DNA of 64,000 nt. Origin: Phymorhynchus buccinoides. Its lineage: Eukaryota > Mollusca > Gastropoda > Neogastropoda > Raphitomidae. The stretch lies in assembly GCA_017654935.2 (NCBI GenBank), contig CM065713.1:19505474-19569473 (forward strand), read 5' to 3'. Position 1 is the first letter of the stretch, and the number at the start of each line of letters is the position of its first letter. The notes below the pieces were generated by a model that was not told the origin of the DNA, ran no database searches, and was given only the letters and a program-made list of their open reading frames with translations. The position numbers and the translations under genes are program-made. Positions 32,001 to 42,439 of the stretch are shown in pieces.

Positions 32001-34919
32001 AATGGAACATTTTGGCTGAAAAACGGCTGGCGTTGAAAGGGTTAAATGGTTGTGTCAGCGAGGCATGTACTGATGTACGCTATAGCGTACTCTCGTGTAG
32101 AGAGAGTTAATACTTACACACAGAAGAGCACCAAGCCGAGGAACACAAAGAGGTAGTTTCCCTGAAACGTCTCCACGTTCTGCACCACTCTCTTCGGCAC
32201 AGGCGCCAGGCTGCTGGGCACTTTGAAGCGCTTTGTGCTGAGAAACTCGCTCCAGGGTTTCACCCTCTCCCGCGTCTTGCTGAACCATTCTCGCGCAGAT
32301 GTGTTCGTAATGGAGATCGCCATCAGTCTTTAAATAAAAAACAAACAAACCCAAAGCCAAGGGGCAAAGTTCACATTTACTCTGATTCTCTGAAAGAAAA
32401 GATAATCTATTGATGGAAGAAGCACTGGTTGCGTCTCTTGCCGTTTACAAATTCACTTTTCTTACGGGGTTAAACGACTGTATCGGATTATCGACAAAAA
32501 CAGATACTGTATCAAGTCATGTATTACATGTATGTGTGTACTCTTGTCACTGTGTCTCAGTTATTAAACTTGGAGAGAAAGTGAGAGTATTCCCCCCGTG
32601 GGAATACCGGGGGGCTTTTGTATGAATAGTTCCCCCACCTTCTGGAAGTTCTGTGCTTGTAACTTCCTCTAATCTGTCATTCTCTTTGACTCTGCCTTTT
32701 CCCTTTGCTTGCTGTCATCTACTATCTTTCTTTGTTTCTGCCTTACCGGTCCATTCTCCTGCCTTTTTTCAAGAAACACTTTCAAAAAGATTTCCTCAAG
32801 CCAAAGTCGGACTTGCTGGGCCTATTTCTTAGTTAGGCGCATAACGGCAGCATAACGCATATATATATGTGCTCAGAATTGACAGGAAACTGTCTGAGCA
32901 ATTAAAGAAGAAGAAGAGAGGAGTATTGAGAATGCTGTCTTCTGCTTCCAGTTAAGATGCCAAAGTCATTGTTGACAATATTATTGCAACCGAAGAGGGT
33001 GAAGGTCAGAGAGAGAGAGAGAGTTTTGATAGGTACACAGGGAGACAACCGGCCAGACACAGACCGTTCAGCAGTACCAAGCATGATGCCGACCCAACAA
33101 CAGTAATGCCTACCCCTGGGTCTGATGAGTTTGTTTAGAGCTCTGCCAGCAGCCTCCTGAAGACGGCTTTGGCAGAAGGGGCCTGAATCAGTGAATGGCT
33201 TCTGGGTGTAGGCACAGACTATAGTTTTACATTCTCTCTGGTGTAGGGCAATCCATTCTTAGATGGTGCAGTGGAACAAGGAGGAGCTGGGTGTGGCATG
33301 GAATCCTGCAGTATTGCTGACTGCCCTCTCCTTCATAGTTCATCTTTCAGCTAAGCCTAAGTTACCGCCCTAAGGGATGCACCTGGCATGGAGTTGCCCT
33401 TTGATGATTTTGTAGAGTGTGGTGAGGCATTTTTGTAGCATGGACCACTCCAATTTCTTCAGCATAGCAGTCATGCTTGATGTCTTCTTCTTCTTTCTTT
33501 CTTCTTCTTCTCTTTGGGACCCACGATCATTTAACCCTATGCCTCCCGATCAATCGAACTGAGAATCGATCCTATTGCATAAGAGAAGAGGAGTAACTCC
33601 GAACGTCACACCAAATCTTTTATTTTAAAAAATCACCCAAAATAAAGTCGAACTCACATTTCATTTCTGAAAGATGCATATTGAATAACAATGTCATACA
33701 ATAAACCGTGAATTAGAAAAAAAATCCGTAATGGCACTCCAAACATCCAACCAGGTCAATACTGCTCACGTCATGTGGCAAAAAAACAAAAATTTGGCGT
33801 CACTTTGAAAAATCAGTTCAAAAAGACTATTGGGTGCTTTCCCTTGCTGTAAAGACCAAAAACGGACCAGGGAGAGTCAGGAACAGGAAGATCTAACTTA
33901 GTATATTGCATTGTGGGTAGGGAGAAAGTGAAAGTGAACGTACTAGACCTGGCGTTCAGCGGTCGCAATCGGCGTTTACGCGAGCCAGGGAAGGAAAAAA
34001 ATTCGGGCGGATTTGGCGTCTGCAATTATGAGAGGGTTAATTGATCATTCTGGCACCTTCAGGGGGGAAAAAATACTGAAAAAAGGAGGGTCGGTTCCAT
34101 TTGACAAAGGGCCTAAGCTGCTGCATGGACATAGGGGTGTTTGAGCTTTAGTGACCCAGCCAGCTAGCGCCTGCTGCTCCCTGCAGAATAACTCTGAAAT
34201 GTCACTATCTCAGTATCTGTAGCTGTTGGTCATAGAGGGAACTAACTTTACTTGGTGCATGTGGTGGTAGTCCTCCTTGAGACTCTTCTCATTCTACTAC
34301 TACTAGTTAATCGGCCTCCTTCATCAGTCTAAAACCTGTACTTCACTACTTGTAACTGAAATGAAACCAAAAACCATTATTTTTCAATTAAAAACCATAC
34401 ACAAAGGACAATCAAGGCAAGTTGTTTAGACAGTTTTTTTTCTTCTTTCTTTCTTTCACATCTTCTCTTCTAACATTTACTTCAGTTTTACTTGTTTAAA
34501 ATTTCTTTTCTACTTTGATTTTTTTATTCAAACTTTTAAGTTTCGTTAACAACGATTTCAGTAGCTTAAAATCAAAACGAAGCAGATGGACACGTATAGT
34601 AAATATTACGCTTCAATCTGACAATCAAATCAAGTAACTAAGAGCTCGAGGGCTTAGATTTCGAAACAAAATGAAACGTCATCGGTCATGACATGATCAT
34701 GATCGATGATGATCGATAAATTCGATCGATAACTTCGAACTTCGATTTCGGTTTTGCAGTGCTCTTGGGAACAGAAACAACAGCATAATTACTCAATAAC
34801 GACACTAATGTTACATTTTACACAGGGAAGGTTTGTTGGAAGACATACTTGTTCCTTATAGATGGAGTTTCTGTCGGAGATGCGTAAATATCTCCTTCCA
34901 GTGATTCTTTTTCTGCCAT
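25988..34919 (-). CDS. RABAC1: Prenylated Rab acceptor protein 1 (PRA1 family), five exons
   Basis: PRA1 proteins are small hairpin-membrane proteins of the ER-Golgi system that bind prenylated Rab GTPases and help their membrane cycling. Exons 34919-34849, 32327-32118, 31000-30903, 28443-28342 and 26088-25988 join with phases 2, 2, 1, 1 to 582 nt (193 aa plus stop). The product has an N-terminal cytosolic part, REWFSKTRERVKPW, then NYLFVFLGLVLFC and TSPMLLVAIAACLGACYII (first hydrophobic pair), GREVSVAQQYA, and FPLFWLAGAGSAVFW (second pair), then an acidic tail ending DSVETV. Length and order match vertebrate RABAC1 (185 aa). All splice sites are GT-AG and no frameshift was seen, so it looks functional. 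Three arrays of exon-edge fragments lie in introns 3 and 4 and the 3' UTR. Confidence 0.95.
26102..26417 (-). mobile_element. tRNA-derived SINE in PRA1 intron 4
   Basis: A box TGGCACAGTGGTAGCGTG and B box GAGTTCGAACCTGGG on the minus strand. It sits only 14 bases from the exon 5 acceptor (26088) in transcript sense, so its tail block lies next to the splice site. Confidence 0.85.
26600..26979 (-). mobile_element. MITE, inverted copy of the 13912 element
   Basis: Ends atcagtgaaattcaaatacc and tgaattttacagacgat. The interior matches the zinc-finger 3' UTR MITE in reverse, including tttctatctggggtaaatga. Confidence 0.8.
27128..27456 (+). mobile_element. GGACTATAA-type MITE
   Basis: Left end catactttttggactataa and right end cttatagtcagaaaaatac are inverted. 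Same family as 4072 and 60009. Confidence 0.65.
27480..28341 (-). repeat. Array of partial PRA1 exon 4 copies in intron 4
   Basis: Two copies (about 27530-27600 and 27680-27750) retain about 70 bases of the exon 4 3' half and still read LPFWLAGAKSTVFWIID and LPFWLAWAKSTIFWIID. Six further copies (near 27815, 27900, 27985, 28070, 28160, 28245) have lost the exon core but keep gatgaagacaaa next to CT and CA runs. Six of the eight have lost the GT donor of the true exon (GGTGAG changed to GATGAG or deleted). They are ghost exons, not extra coding exons. Confidence 0.88.
28342..28443 (-). CDS. RABAC1: PRA1 exon 4
   Basis: Acceptor ccccccctacag; donor G|gtgaga inside a CT/GA run. Encodes REVSVAQQYAAVGVM then SFPLFWLAGAGSAVFWIIG, the most conserved part of the family. 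Its 3' half is the seed of the array in intron 4. Confidence 0.95.
28853..29193 (-). mobile_element. tRNA-derived SINE, interrupted
   Basis: Same structure as 21941 and 26102. Its tRNA-like end (gtgccactct) is split by the transposon at 29194 and resumes at 29830 with cactctacacc. Confidence 0.85.
29194..29829 (-). mobile_element. DNA transposon with CAGACCTGCCTACT termini, copy 1
   Basis: 636 bp. Inverted termini CAGACCTGCCTACT; 6-bp duplication cactct (29188-29193 and 29830-29835). On the minus strand an ATG opens MADSSSSSDSGDVSNEEKR and, after frame changes, CNHCHADFSVNHGGRDDC then RQHVQSAKH. This is a BED-like C2H2 finger typical of transposase N-termini. No catalytic domain. Copy 2 is at 52025. 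Confidence 0.85.
30246..30345 (-). mobile_element. LINE (L2/CR1-type) 3' tail
   Basis: (AAT)n followed by gagcatttatatagcgcttt and caaagcgctttacatagac, the reverse of a typical 3' end such as the one near 48000. Confidence 0.6.
30903..31000 (-). CDS. RABAC1: PRA1 exon 3
   Basis: Acceptor gtttgttgcag; donor G|gtcagt. Encodes LTSPMLLVAIAACLGACYII then SIKSASKPLVLLG. The 3' half of this exon is what is repeated in intron 3. Confidence 0.93.
31795..32044 (+). mobile_element. TTAA MITE (ccctttcrycgcc type), diverged copy
   Basis: Inverted ends gaaccctttcatcgcc and ggcgttgaaagggttaa. Interior matches 47770-48239 (gggtctgttatccagtgacc-like block, aatccccaatattg). Located in PRA1 intron 2. Confidence 0.6.
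32118..32327 (-). CDS. RABAC1: PRA1 exon 2
   Basis: Acceptor tttatttaaag, donor gtaagt. Encodes LMAISITNTSAREWFSK, then FLSTKRFKVPSSL and NYLFVFLGLVLFC. An internal ATG (MAIS) could serve as an alternative start, but exon 1 phase and homology favour 34919. Confidence 0.94.
32583..32912 (-). repeat. Repeat family A, full-length copy
   Basis: From ccgtgggaataccgggggg to gacaggaaactgtctgagca, then aagaagaagaag. The reverse of copy 1 at the window start. In PRA1 intron 1. Confidence 0.8.
33110..33470 (-). pseudogene. Non-LTR retrotransposon reverse-transcriptase C-terminal remnant
   Basis: The minus strand, with stops, reads KLEWSMLQKCLTTLYKII and other stretches like the region after the RT core of LINE ORF2. 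Frame is broken repeatedly. Assignment rests on pattern resemblance only. Confidence 0.4.
33475..34840. other. PRA1 intron 1, no further element recognised
   Basis: AT-rich sequence with poly-pyrimidine (tcttcttctttctttc) near 33480 and 34440. No ORF with coding character. Confidence 0.5.
34849..34919 (-). CDS. RABAC1: PRA1 exon 1 (start codon)
   Basis: ATG at 34919-34917, first in frame, encoding MAEKESLEGDIYASPTETPS then IRN and a split codon; donor gtatgt. The two trailing bases AA join exon 2 to give NKLMAIS, matching the human order before the REW motif. Confidence 0.88.
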
Positions 34920-34942
34920 ACCCAGCTGTTGACAACGTGGAA

Positions 34943-34950
34943 TGACGTCA
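34943..34950. promoter_or_regulatory. Consensus CRE palindrome TGACGTCA upstream of PRA1
   Basis: A perfect 8-bp TGACGTCA lies 24 bases upstream of the PRA1 start codon, next to ccacg on the gene strand. CREB/ATF and CREB3-type factors bind such sites and CREB3-type factors drive secretory-pathway genes, which would suit a Golgi protein. The site could occur by chance and the transcription start is unknown. Confidence 0.4.
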
Positions 34951-35127
34951 GAAGCACAATTATCGATGACGAAGAGCACACTCTTTAAACCATCCAATGC
35001 AGTCTAAAAAGACTACCTTTTGACAATAGGAAAATTTCGATTCCGGGAAAATTCTGAATCTTCCAGAGATTGGGGAAAATCGCAATTTTTCCAAGCATAC
35101 AAAGAAGTAATTGTAGATATCAACTGA

Positions 35128-35283
<156 letters not shown>

Positions 35284-35429
35284 TCCTTCTTCCCAAGAAC
35301 CGTCCGCAACTGGAATTCCATACCACCAGAAACTGTCCAGTCCCCCACGGTGGGATGGACACGAATTCACATATTATGGTCTGAATGAAAACCGGTGAGC
35401 ACGGGACAGGATGAACATCCCCAACTGGA

Positions 35430-35584
<155 letters not shown>

Positions 35585-36150
35585 CACCTTGAGCGGATGG
35601 TGATGGCCGAGAGAAGAAATGGGACATGGATCGAGTTCACCCAGGGAAATGCTATAATCTGCCACCGAGTCACTTGCACCTGCACTTCCCTTATGAGTAG
35701 CTACATGGGCACACCCTAGCTGGACGGACACTGTACAAACAGCAACATACCTGGCTGTCACTCTGCAGGCGCTGAAATGGGATCGTGGACGTCCAGTGTT
35801 GTCAATCCCATCACAGCAAAGGTCAGCCAGATGCTTAGTTTCCTCAGAAGAAACCTCAAGATTGCATCCACCGAAATCAGAGAGAAGGCCTACTTGGCCT
35901 TTGTCAGACCGCTCTTACCATGTGGGATCCCTCCACCCAGAAAAGTAATTACAAGGGATCGAAGAGCTGCCAGGTTTGTCCTTAACAAATATCACAGGAC
36001 AGCCAGTGGCGCGCACTGACACTGATGTGCTCCTGCAGAGACTGGGATGGAACACTTCGAGGCAATGGCAGCAATTAGGCACCAGACTCACCATGCTGTA
36101 CATGATAGGCCTACTTAATGGCATCAGTGGTGAGTGTCGACACCAGGAGT
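35585..36150 (+). pseudogene. LINE reverse-transcriptase remnant (Jockey/CR1/RTE-type)
   Basis: Successive frames read VHPGKCYNL, then NPITAKVSQMLSFLRRNLKI, EIREKAYLAFVRPLL, RRAARFVLNKYHRTA and LLQRLGWN. These are the usual order at the end of the RT domain (KANRTLGFLRRNL, AYTTLVRPLLEY, RRAARFV). Frameshifts and a stop between blocks show it is dead. Confidence 0.8.
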
Positions 36151-36265
36151 AAGTTTGTGCCTCCACAGTGACCTGAGCGGAAATGCAGAGGACCATTCAC
36201 AACAGCTCCTTCAATGCCAGACTCAGCTAGTATACCGCCAGACTTCATTCTTTCCTCGCATCATC

Positions 36266-36522
36266 AATTAGGAGTGGTGTGGTGTTCTCAAATGGGATTT
36301 GTTCTCAAACCGTCTGCGCATGTGCGAAGAGTTAGGGATTGGTTTAGGGTTTGGGTTAGGATTAGGGTTAGGGTTAGGGTTAGGAATAGGGTTAGGGTTG
36401 GGGTCAATTTATTGTGTCGAATACCCAAAAGATAAAATTTGATGGTACGTCATGATCAATTTCGCACATGCGCAGACATGTTGAGACCAAATCCATTTTG
36501 AGAATGCCACACCGGTCCATTC
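36266..36522. mobile_element. Foldback element with a telomere-like core
   Basis: Inverted arms (gtgttctcaaatgggatttg ... tctgcgcatgtgcgaa and its complement) enclose about 60 bases of gggtta repeats (36342-36400). A third arm copy lies at 36555-36612. Compare 61768-62144. Confidence 0.75.
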
Positions 36523-36652
36523 TCCTAAGCCTTTGTTTTATAAATTCTTACAAAGATCGATTTCGCACATGCGCAGACACGTTGAGAACAAATCCCATTT
36601 GAAAATGCTACAGTGGAACGAGTTGCCAACAGTGACCGTGGAAGCGAAATCT

Positions 36653-38356
36653 CCTGAGGGCTTTACAGCTGGGGTCTGGGAACACCTGCATGGACACCCT
36701 GCTGCTGTGAACACCACCTCTGGCAGACCTGTTGAGGGCTTTACAGCTAGGGTCTGGGAACACCTGCATGGACACCACTGCTGTGAACACCATCTGTGGC
36801 AGACCTGTTGAGGGCTTTACAGCTAGGGTCTGGGAACACCTACATGGACACCCTACTGCTGTGAACACCACCTCTGGCAGACCTGTTGAGGGCTTTACAG
36901 CTGGGGTCTGTGAACATTTTACAGCTAGGGTCTGGGAACACCTGCATGGACACCCTACTGCTGTGAACACCACCTCTGGCAGACCTGTTGAGGGCTTTAC
37001 AGCTGGGGTCTGGGAACACCTGCATGGACACCACTGCTGTGAACACCATCTGTGGCAGACCTGTTGAGGGCTTTACAGCTAGGGTCTGGGAACACCTGCA
37101 TGGACACCACTGCTGTGAACACCGTCTGTGGCAGACCTGTTGAGGGCTTTACAGCTAGGGTCTGGGAACACCTGCATGGACACCCTACTGCTGTGAACAC
37201 CGCCTCTGGCAGACCTGTTGAGGGCTTTACAGCTAGGGTCTGGGAACACCTGCATGGACACCCTACTGCTGTGAACACCGCCTCTGGCAGACCTGTTGAG
37301 GGCTTTACAGCTAGGGTCTGGGAACACCTGCATGGACACCCTACTGCTGTGAACACCGCCTCTGGCAGACCTGTTGAGGGCTTTACAGCTAGGGTCTGGG
37401 AACACCTGCATGGACACCCTACTGCTGTGAACACCGCCTCTGGCAGACCTGTTGAGGGCTTTACAGCTAGGGTCTGGGAACACCTGCATGGACACCCTAC
37501 TGCTGTGAACACCGCCTCTGGCAGACCTGTTGAGGGCTTTACAGCTAGGGTCTGGGAACACCTGCATGGACACCCTACTGCTGTGAACACCGCCTCTGGC
37601 AGACCTGTTGAGGGCACCCTAGCTAGGGTCTGGGAACACCTGCTCTGGCAGACCCTGTTGAGGGCTTTACAGCTAGGGTCTGGGAACACCTGCATGGACA
37701 CCCTACTGCTGTGAACACCGCCTCTGGCAGACCTGTTGAGGGCTTTACAGCTAGGGTCTGGGAACACCTGCATGGACACCCTACTGCTGTGAACACCGCC
37801 TCTGGCAGACCTGTTGAGGGCTTTACAGCTAGGGTCTGGGAACACCTGCATGGACACCCTACTGCTGTGAACACCACCTCTGGCAGACCTGTTGAGGGCT
37901 TTACAGCTAGGGTCTGGGAACACCTGCATGGACACCTACTGCTGTGAACACCGCCTCTGGCAGACCTGTTGAGGGCTTTACAGCTAGGGTCTGGGAACAC
38001 CTGCATGGACACCCTACTGCTGTGAACACCGCCTCTGGCAGACCTGTTGAGGGCTTTACAGCTAGGGTATGGGAACACCTGCATGGACACCCTACTGCTG
38101 TGAACACCGCCTCTGGCAGACCTGTTGAGGGCTTTACAGCTAGGGTCTGGGAACACCTGCATGGACACCCTACTGCTGTGAACACCGCCTCTGGCAGACC
38201 TGTTGAGGGCTTTACAGCTAGGGTCTGGGAACACCTGCATGGACACCACTGCTGTGAACACCACCTCTGGCAGACTTGTTGAGGGCTTTACAGTTAGGGT
38301 ATGGGAACACCTGCATGGACACCCTACTGCTGTGAACACCGCCTCTGGCAGATCCG
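36653..38356 (+). repeat. 78-bp tandem array, about 22 units
   Basis: Unit contains gttgagggctttacagctag, ggtctgggaacacctgcatg and ctgtgaacaccgcctctggc. The period is divisible by three, so both strands stay open (26-residue repeats such as GRPVEGFTARVWEHLHGH). Indels of 3-14 bp shift frames between blocks. Treated as satellite. Confidence 0.94.
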
Positions 38357-39099
38357 TTCAGGGTTAGTTATCAGCATAAAGAAACCAAAGACTGATGCTT
38401 TTTTAAATTATAATCCAGTCTACGATCCTCTTTATCAGTCTAATTTTTAGATTATTTTAATTATCTGAATTCAGTCCTCTGGCCTATTTCAAGGCCCTTA
38501 AATTTCGTCCGACATATGTAGTTGAACCTCCCCGGTTCCATGGCAAAATAATCAGCGGATTGATTCAGATAGTGGCCATGCACAGCCAAGAAGAAGAAGA
38601 AGAAGAGAGAATGACTGTGACACATGAATGTATCTCTCTCATGATTTTCATTTGTACAACATAATTATACATCCACTAATTGATTGGAACATTTCTGAAT
38701 TTGGAAAATTCTGAATTTTCCCAGCAAAATTGAAATTCTAAATTTTGCACAAACGCATGCACACACACACACACAAACCAGGGAGGGGTTAGAGAAAGAC
38801 AGAGACAGAGACAGAGAGATCGAGCAGCCGGGAAATAAAGACTGTACCGGTGAATTATTTGAGCGTTTTGGGTATGCATGCAGAGCATTGAAAAGTGAAT
38901 GTATTTGGTCAGGAGCAGGCGAGGTTATAAGACTTTAGTATTGTGCGGTATTATATTGTACGCTTGAAGCAACGTCAGGTCTTGTCAGTATTGGGATGGG
39001 TACTTTCCCACAATTTTCAGAATTGGTCTACTTTGCCAACATACCTGTCCAACAACCTCATTTCCTATAATCCATCCTGCACTCTCCGTTCTAGCAGCG

Positions 39100-39895
39100 A
39101 CAAACATCAAAGTTTTCCGCTTGAAACCCAAGTCCTTTGGTCACCGCTCTTTCAGCTATCTGGAACTCGCTCCCTTTCCACCCCCAGTCTTCTCTGTCTC
39201 TGCATGTATTCAAGTCTGGCCTCAAAAGCTACCTGTTCAGAAAGGTCCTCCCCGCTCCTTTTAGCATACATTTTCCCATACAACCCCATGAGATGGGTGC
39301 CTGCGTGTTTTTCCTTTTGCATGCCCTTCTTTCTTCCCTTAAGGTCTGTGTACACGTTAACATTATTCACGAGATAGTTCTATTTCCCCATGGCAACACA
39401 GTGATAGTACTTGCAGCTCACTGTGTTGCCATGGGGAAATAGAACTATCTCGTGAATGATGTTAACGTGTACACAGACCTTTAAGAATGTCATGATATAT
39501 CCGTGCACTGTTCAAGAAATTGTGAGTGTGTGTGTGTGTGGTGTGAAAGGGGGTGGGGGAGAGGGGGGAGGGATGGGGACAGGCATGTTCTCGTATGTCT
39601 TGCTTCAAGTTTGTCTTTGATTTCCCCGACGTTTCCCCGTTGTTCAAGGAATGTGACTGTCTACGGTGTGTATGTGAAGAAGGGTGGGGTGGGGTGGCGT
39701 GTCCTTTGCTGTTTACTTTAAATCGTGTTAAATTGATTTCATGCTACTTCTTAATCTCTTGCAGCTACGCTTGTTCTTCTAAATAATTTTTTCTCTCTCA
39801 CAATTTGTATAAAGCGCTAGTGCTAAGGGTGATTTGTTTTTTCATCGAAGAGCGCTACATAAGCTCTACTTATTATTATTATTACTAGCAATCGC
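39100..39895 (+). pseudogene. LINE 3' end (end of ORF2 and tail), interrupted by a MITE
   Basis: 39137 onward reads AIWNSLPFHPQSSLSLHV then FKSGLKSYLFRK, the typical C-terminal block of LINE ORF2. The tail gcgctacataagctctactt and (ATT)n ends near 39895. The MITE at 39339-39484 splits it. Confidence 0.75.
39339..39484. mobile_element. Palindromic MITE with TTAA flanks
   Basis: Arms of about 60 bp (ggtctgtgtacacgttaac ... ggcaacacagtga and complement) around a short loop, bounded by TTAA at 39339-39342 and 39481-39484. Confidence 0.85.
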
Positions 39896-39944
39896 CCCGT
39901 GGCAGTTAATTCCCGTGGCAGTTTTAACCCCATGGCAGTATTGA

Positions 39945-40140
39945 ACAATACTGGAGGCAATGCCCGGAGGCAGTGCTAAACCAGTAAAGTCCCGATTTTT
40001 TAATAATACAGATACGTGTAGTGTCATCCCCTTGTAATCTGCACTGCCCCCCCCCCCCCCCCCCCCCCCTCCCTCCGCCCACCCACCCACTACCTCACCC
40101 ACCCACCCCCTACCTCACCCACCCACCCCCTACCCCACCC
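39945..40140 (+). repeat. Family C fragment followed by poly-C and (CCCA/CCTA)n
   Basis: 39945-40016 matches the 3' end of family C (ggcaatgcccggaggcagtg). Then a C run of about 22 bases and accca/ctacctcaccc repeats. Confidence 0.7.
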
Positions 40141-40289
40141 ATAACCAGCTGGCTGACCTACTCGTCACCAGGGCACGTGTGAACCATGGTCTCATGCGCA
40201 CAGCAGTCCCCCCCCCCCCTTTAATAACAGCACGTTTGGACATATGTCATTTCGCCTAGTGAGCGAAACTGTAAATTGGTGCATATCGC

Positions 40290-40750
40290 GCGCATTTATG
40301 AACGGATGCTGTTCAAATTTCCTGCCATGCTTTGCCCGGGTCATAGCAAGCCTGACAGCAAATGTGAGGCATTCGGTTAAGAAACGGCGGAGTTATTCGT
40401 GAAAAGGTGAAGCGGCGTCTAGCGCGCGCGTTTCTGAACCGATTCGCTTCCGGTTTGGCACACGGATAGTCCCCGGCCCCGGTCATCTTCCTGCCAAATT
40501 CGAAGGCAATCGGCCCAGAAACGCCGGAGATACGGGTGCCGAGAGGCCGGCGGATGCGCGTTTCGCGATTTGCGAAACCGCGCAAAAGACACGGCCGCCT
40601 CGGTTGCCGTTGCCATCGCCCCGTGAGGGCTCACAGCAAATTTGAAGCGATTCGGTCGAAAAACGGCGGAGTTATAAGGCCCGTTTTGTGTTTCACACAC
40701 ACACACACACACACGGACGGACAGTTGGCTTTTTACTATATGATTATTAT
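40290..40750 (+). mobile_element. Dispersed GC-rich element with (CA)n end, copy L
   Basis: Contains gagatacgggtgccgagagg, aaaacggcggagttataagg and a CA run followed by ggctttttactatatgatta. An inverted, closely matching copy lies at 44010-44460. No coding domain recognised. Confidence 0.75.
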
Positions 40751-40963
40751 GGGTGACCCCGTGAGCCCCAATGGCTCACAACATGGCCATTTGCTAATCC
40801 CAAATCCAACATATTCAGAGGGCGTGGGTTCAAATTCCGTCAGGGACATGATTTTCTGGGGGGAAAGAAAAAAGGTGACAACAGAGGGGCACACAGAGTT
40901 ATGACCTGGGTGCAGGCCAGCTCCCTTAGAGTGTAAGTTTAGGGCCGAAACGCTAGATTGGTA

Positions 40964-41230
40964 CTTGGTATATTCTAGTCACAGAGACTTATCTCTGTGA
41001 AATTCGGGCTGCTCTGCCCTGGAGAGCGCATCGCTGCAAGTCTACCCAATTTAAAAAAAAAAAAAATTTGGGTGGGTGGGAGCACAGGCCGGGTGAGGAG
41101 GGTGTGTGGGCACACTTGGAAACCCTAGCTATCAATTTGGCCATACCAGGCAGCGGAATTTCCCCCTGCTCTTACCGACTTGCAACTGCCGTGGGATTTT
41201 TACGTGCGTAAAGCGCACGGGTCAGACTAG
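40964..41230 (-). mobile_element. tRNA-derived SINE, truncated at the tRNA end
   Basis: Carries the common tail block (cagagacttatctctgtgaa) and the body word aaagcgcacgggtcagacta shared with 48777. Lacks the B box. Confidence 0.7.
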
Positions 41231-41309
41231 GTTTTGTTGTTGATGAATGGTACACAAAATGTACCACATGCATTTAGCCACATGCATCAATGATAAAACT
41301 GATCCTAAA

Positions 41310-41951
41310 TTACCAGGCTTGCATCGGTCGCTGATAAGCCAGCTGTGATGCCATGTTTATAATTTGTTGGGTATACTGACCCATGGGGTTTGAAGGTTGG
41401 GGCCAGTTTCTAGTGGTGTAAGGAGGTTCTGACCACATGCGTAGGGAATTGTGATTTCTAGGATTTAGTCCATGGGATTGATTTGGGCAAGAGTCCCTTT
41501 CTTGTAACCTTTGGGGATGATGAAACTGTGGTCCAGGAAAAATGGGGTATGGGGGTAAGGGTTAATGTAGCTTTGTCTCTCTAAAGAGTCTGAGAGGGGA
41601 AGAATAGAAACTGGATCCTCAAATGGAGCATTGGGGATTCCTCTGCCTTTCAACAGATTACTGTTGGATAGATAGGCCGATTCTGCTGTGGCCTCCCTTG
41701 TCCTCTCTGGAGGATAGCCTTCATGGGGAGGACCTGACTGTTCAGGGGGCATTCTATCAGGGATGATCTGACCGTCAGGATGGGAGGGTAGCATGGGGTA
41801 GTGGGAGGTGGAGTATAATGGGGGAACACGCATATTCTGGGGATGTGTGTTTTGGGGTTGATATTGGGAATTGTGTTCGGAATCAATATTATTAGGCAGT
41901 GTTCTCCTTACATTATTGTCAGTGGTACAGGTTGGCACACGCTGGTAGTTC

Positions 41952-41957
<6 letters not shown>
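41310..41957 (-). pseudogene. Broken Pro/Asn/Gln-rich ORF, function unknown
   Basis: Minus strand from the (CT)n edge reads about 160 open codons (CENYQRVPTCTTDNN ... PPEQSGPPHEGYPPERTR ... HTPFFLDHSFIIPKGYKKG) to a TAA at 41467-41465. In another frame it continues without a stop for about 55 codons (HGLNPRNHNSLRMWSEPPY ... QYTQQIINMASQLAYQRPMQ) to TAA at 41312-41310. The biased composition continues across the frame change, suggesting one former ORF with a frameshift. It resembles low-complexity gag-like or ORF1 proteins in composition only. Confidence 0.45.

Positions 41958-42032
<75 letters not shown>
41957..42032. repeat. (GA)n microsatellite
   Basis: Pure GA run of about 74 bases at the edge of the broken ORF. 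Confidence 0.97.
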
Positions 42033-42034
<2 letters not shown>

Positions 42035-42211
42035 ATAACTTTGGAACAGATACAGAATGAAATTCGTACATGTTTTGGTCTGCTGATTTTTAATTTGTAA
42101 AGCTTGGTACTCGGTCAAATAAACTGTCAAAATGTTTTGCATGTGTGTGTGTATGCGTGTGTGCGTGCGTGCGTCCGTGTGTGTATGTGCGTGCATGTGT
42201 GTGTGTATGTG

Positions 42212-42405
42212 TTAGCTAGCAATTTTCTTGTCAGCTAGCTAGCAACTGTCGCACTAGCAATTTTTCAGCTAGCAACTGTTTTTCTAGCAATTGTCCAACT
42301 AGCAATTGTACAGCTAGCTATTGTCGCAGCTAGCAATTGTCCTGTTAGTAACTGTCCACTAGCAATTGTCGTCTAGCAATTGTCCGCTAGCAACTGTCGG
42401 TACCA
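42212..42405 (+). repeat. Degenerate short tandem repeat (ctagcaattgtc)n
   Basis: About 14 imperfect units of 10-17 bases sharing ctagcaa(t/c)tgtc, preceded by a (GT)n/(GTGC)n stretch at 42140-42210. Confidence 0.8.
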
Positions 42406-42439
42406 GTGTTGAATCAGCCTTACTCAACTGGGAATTGAA

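Noticed and set aside
36342..36400. True telomere or chromosome end
   Set aside because: Only about 60 bases of imperfect gggtta within a foldback element, with ordinary sequence on both sides.
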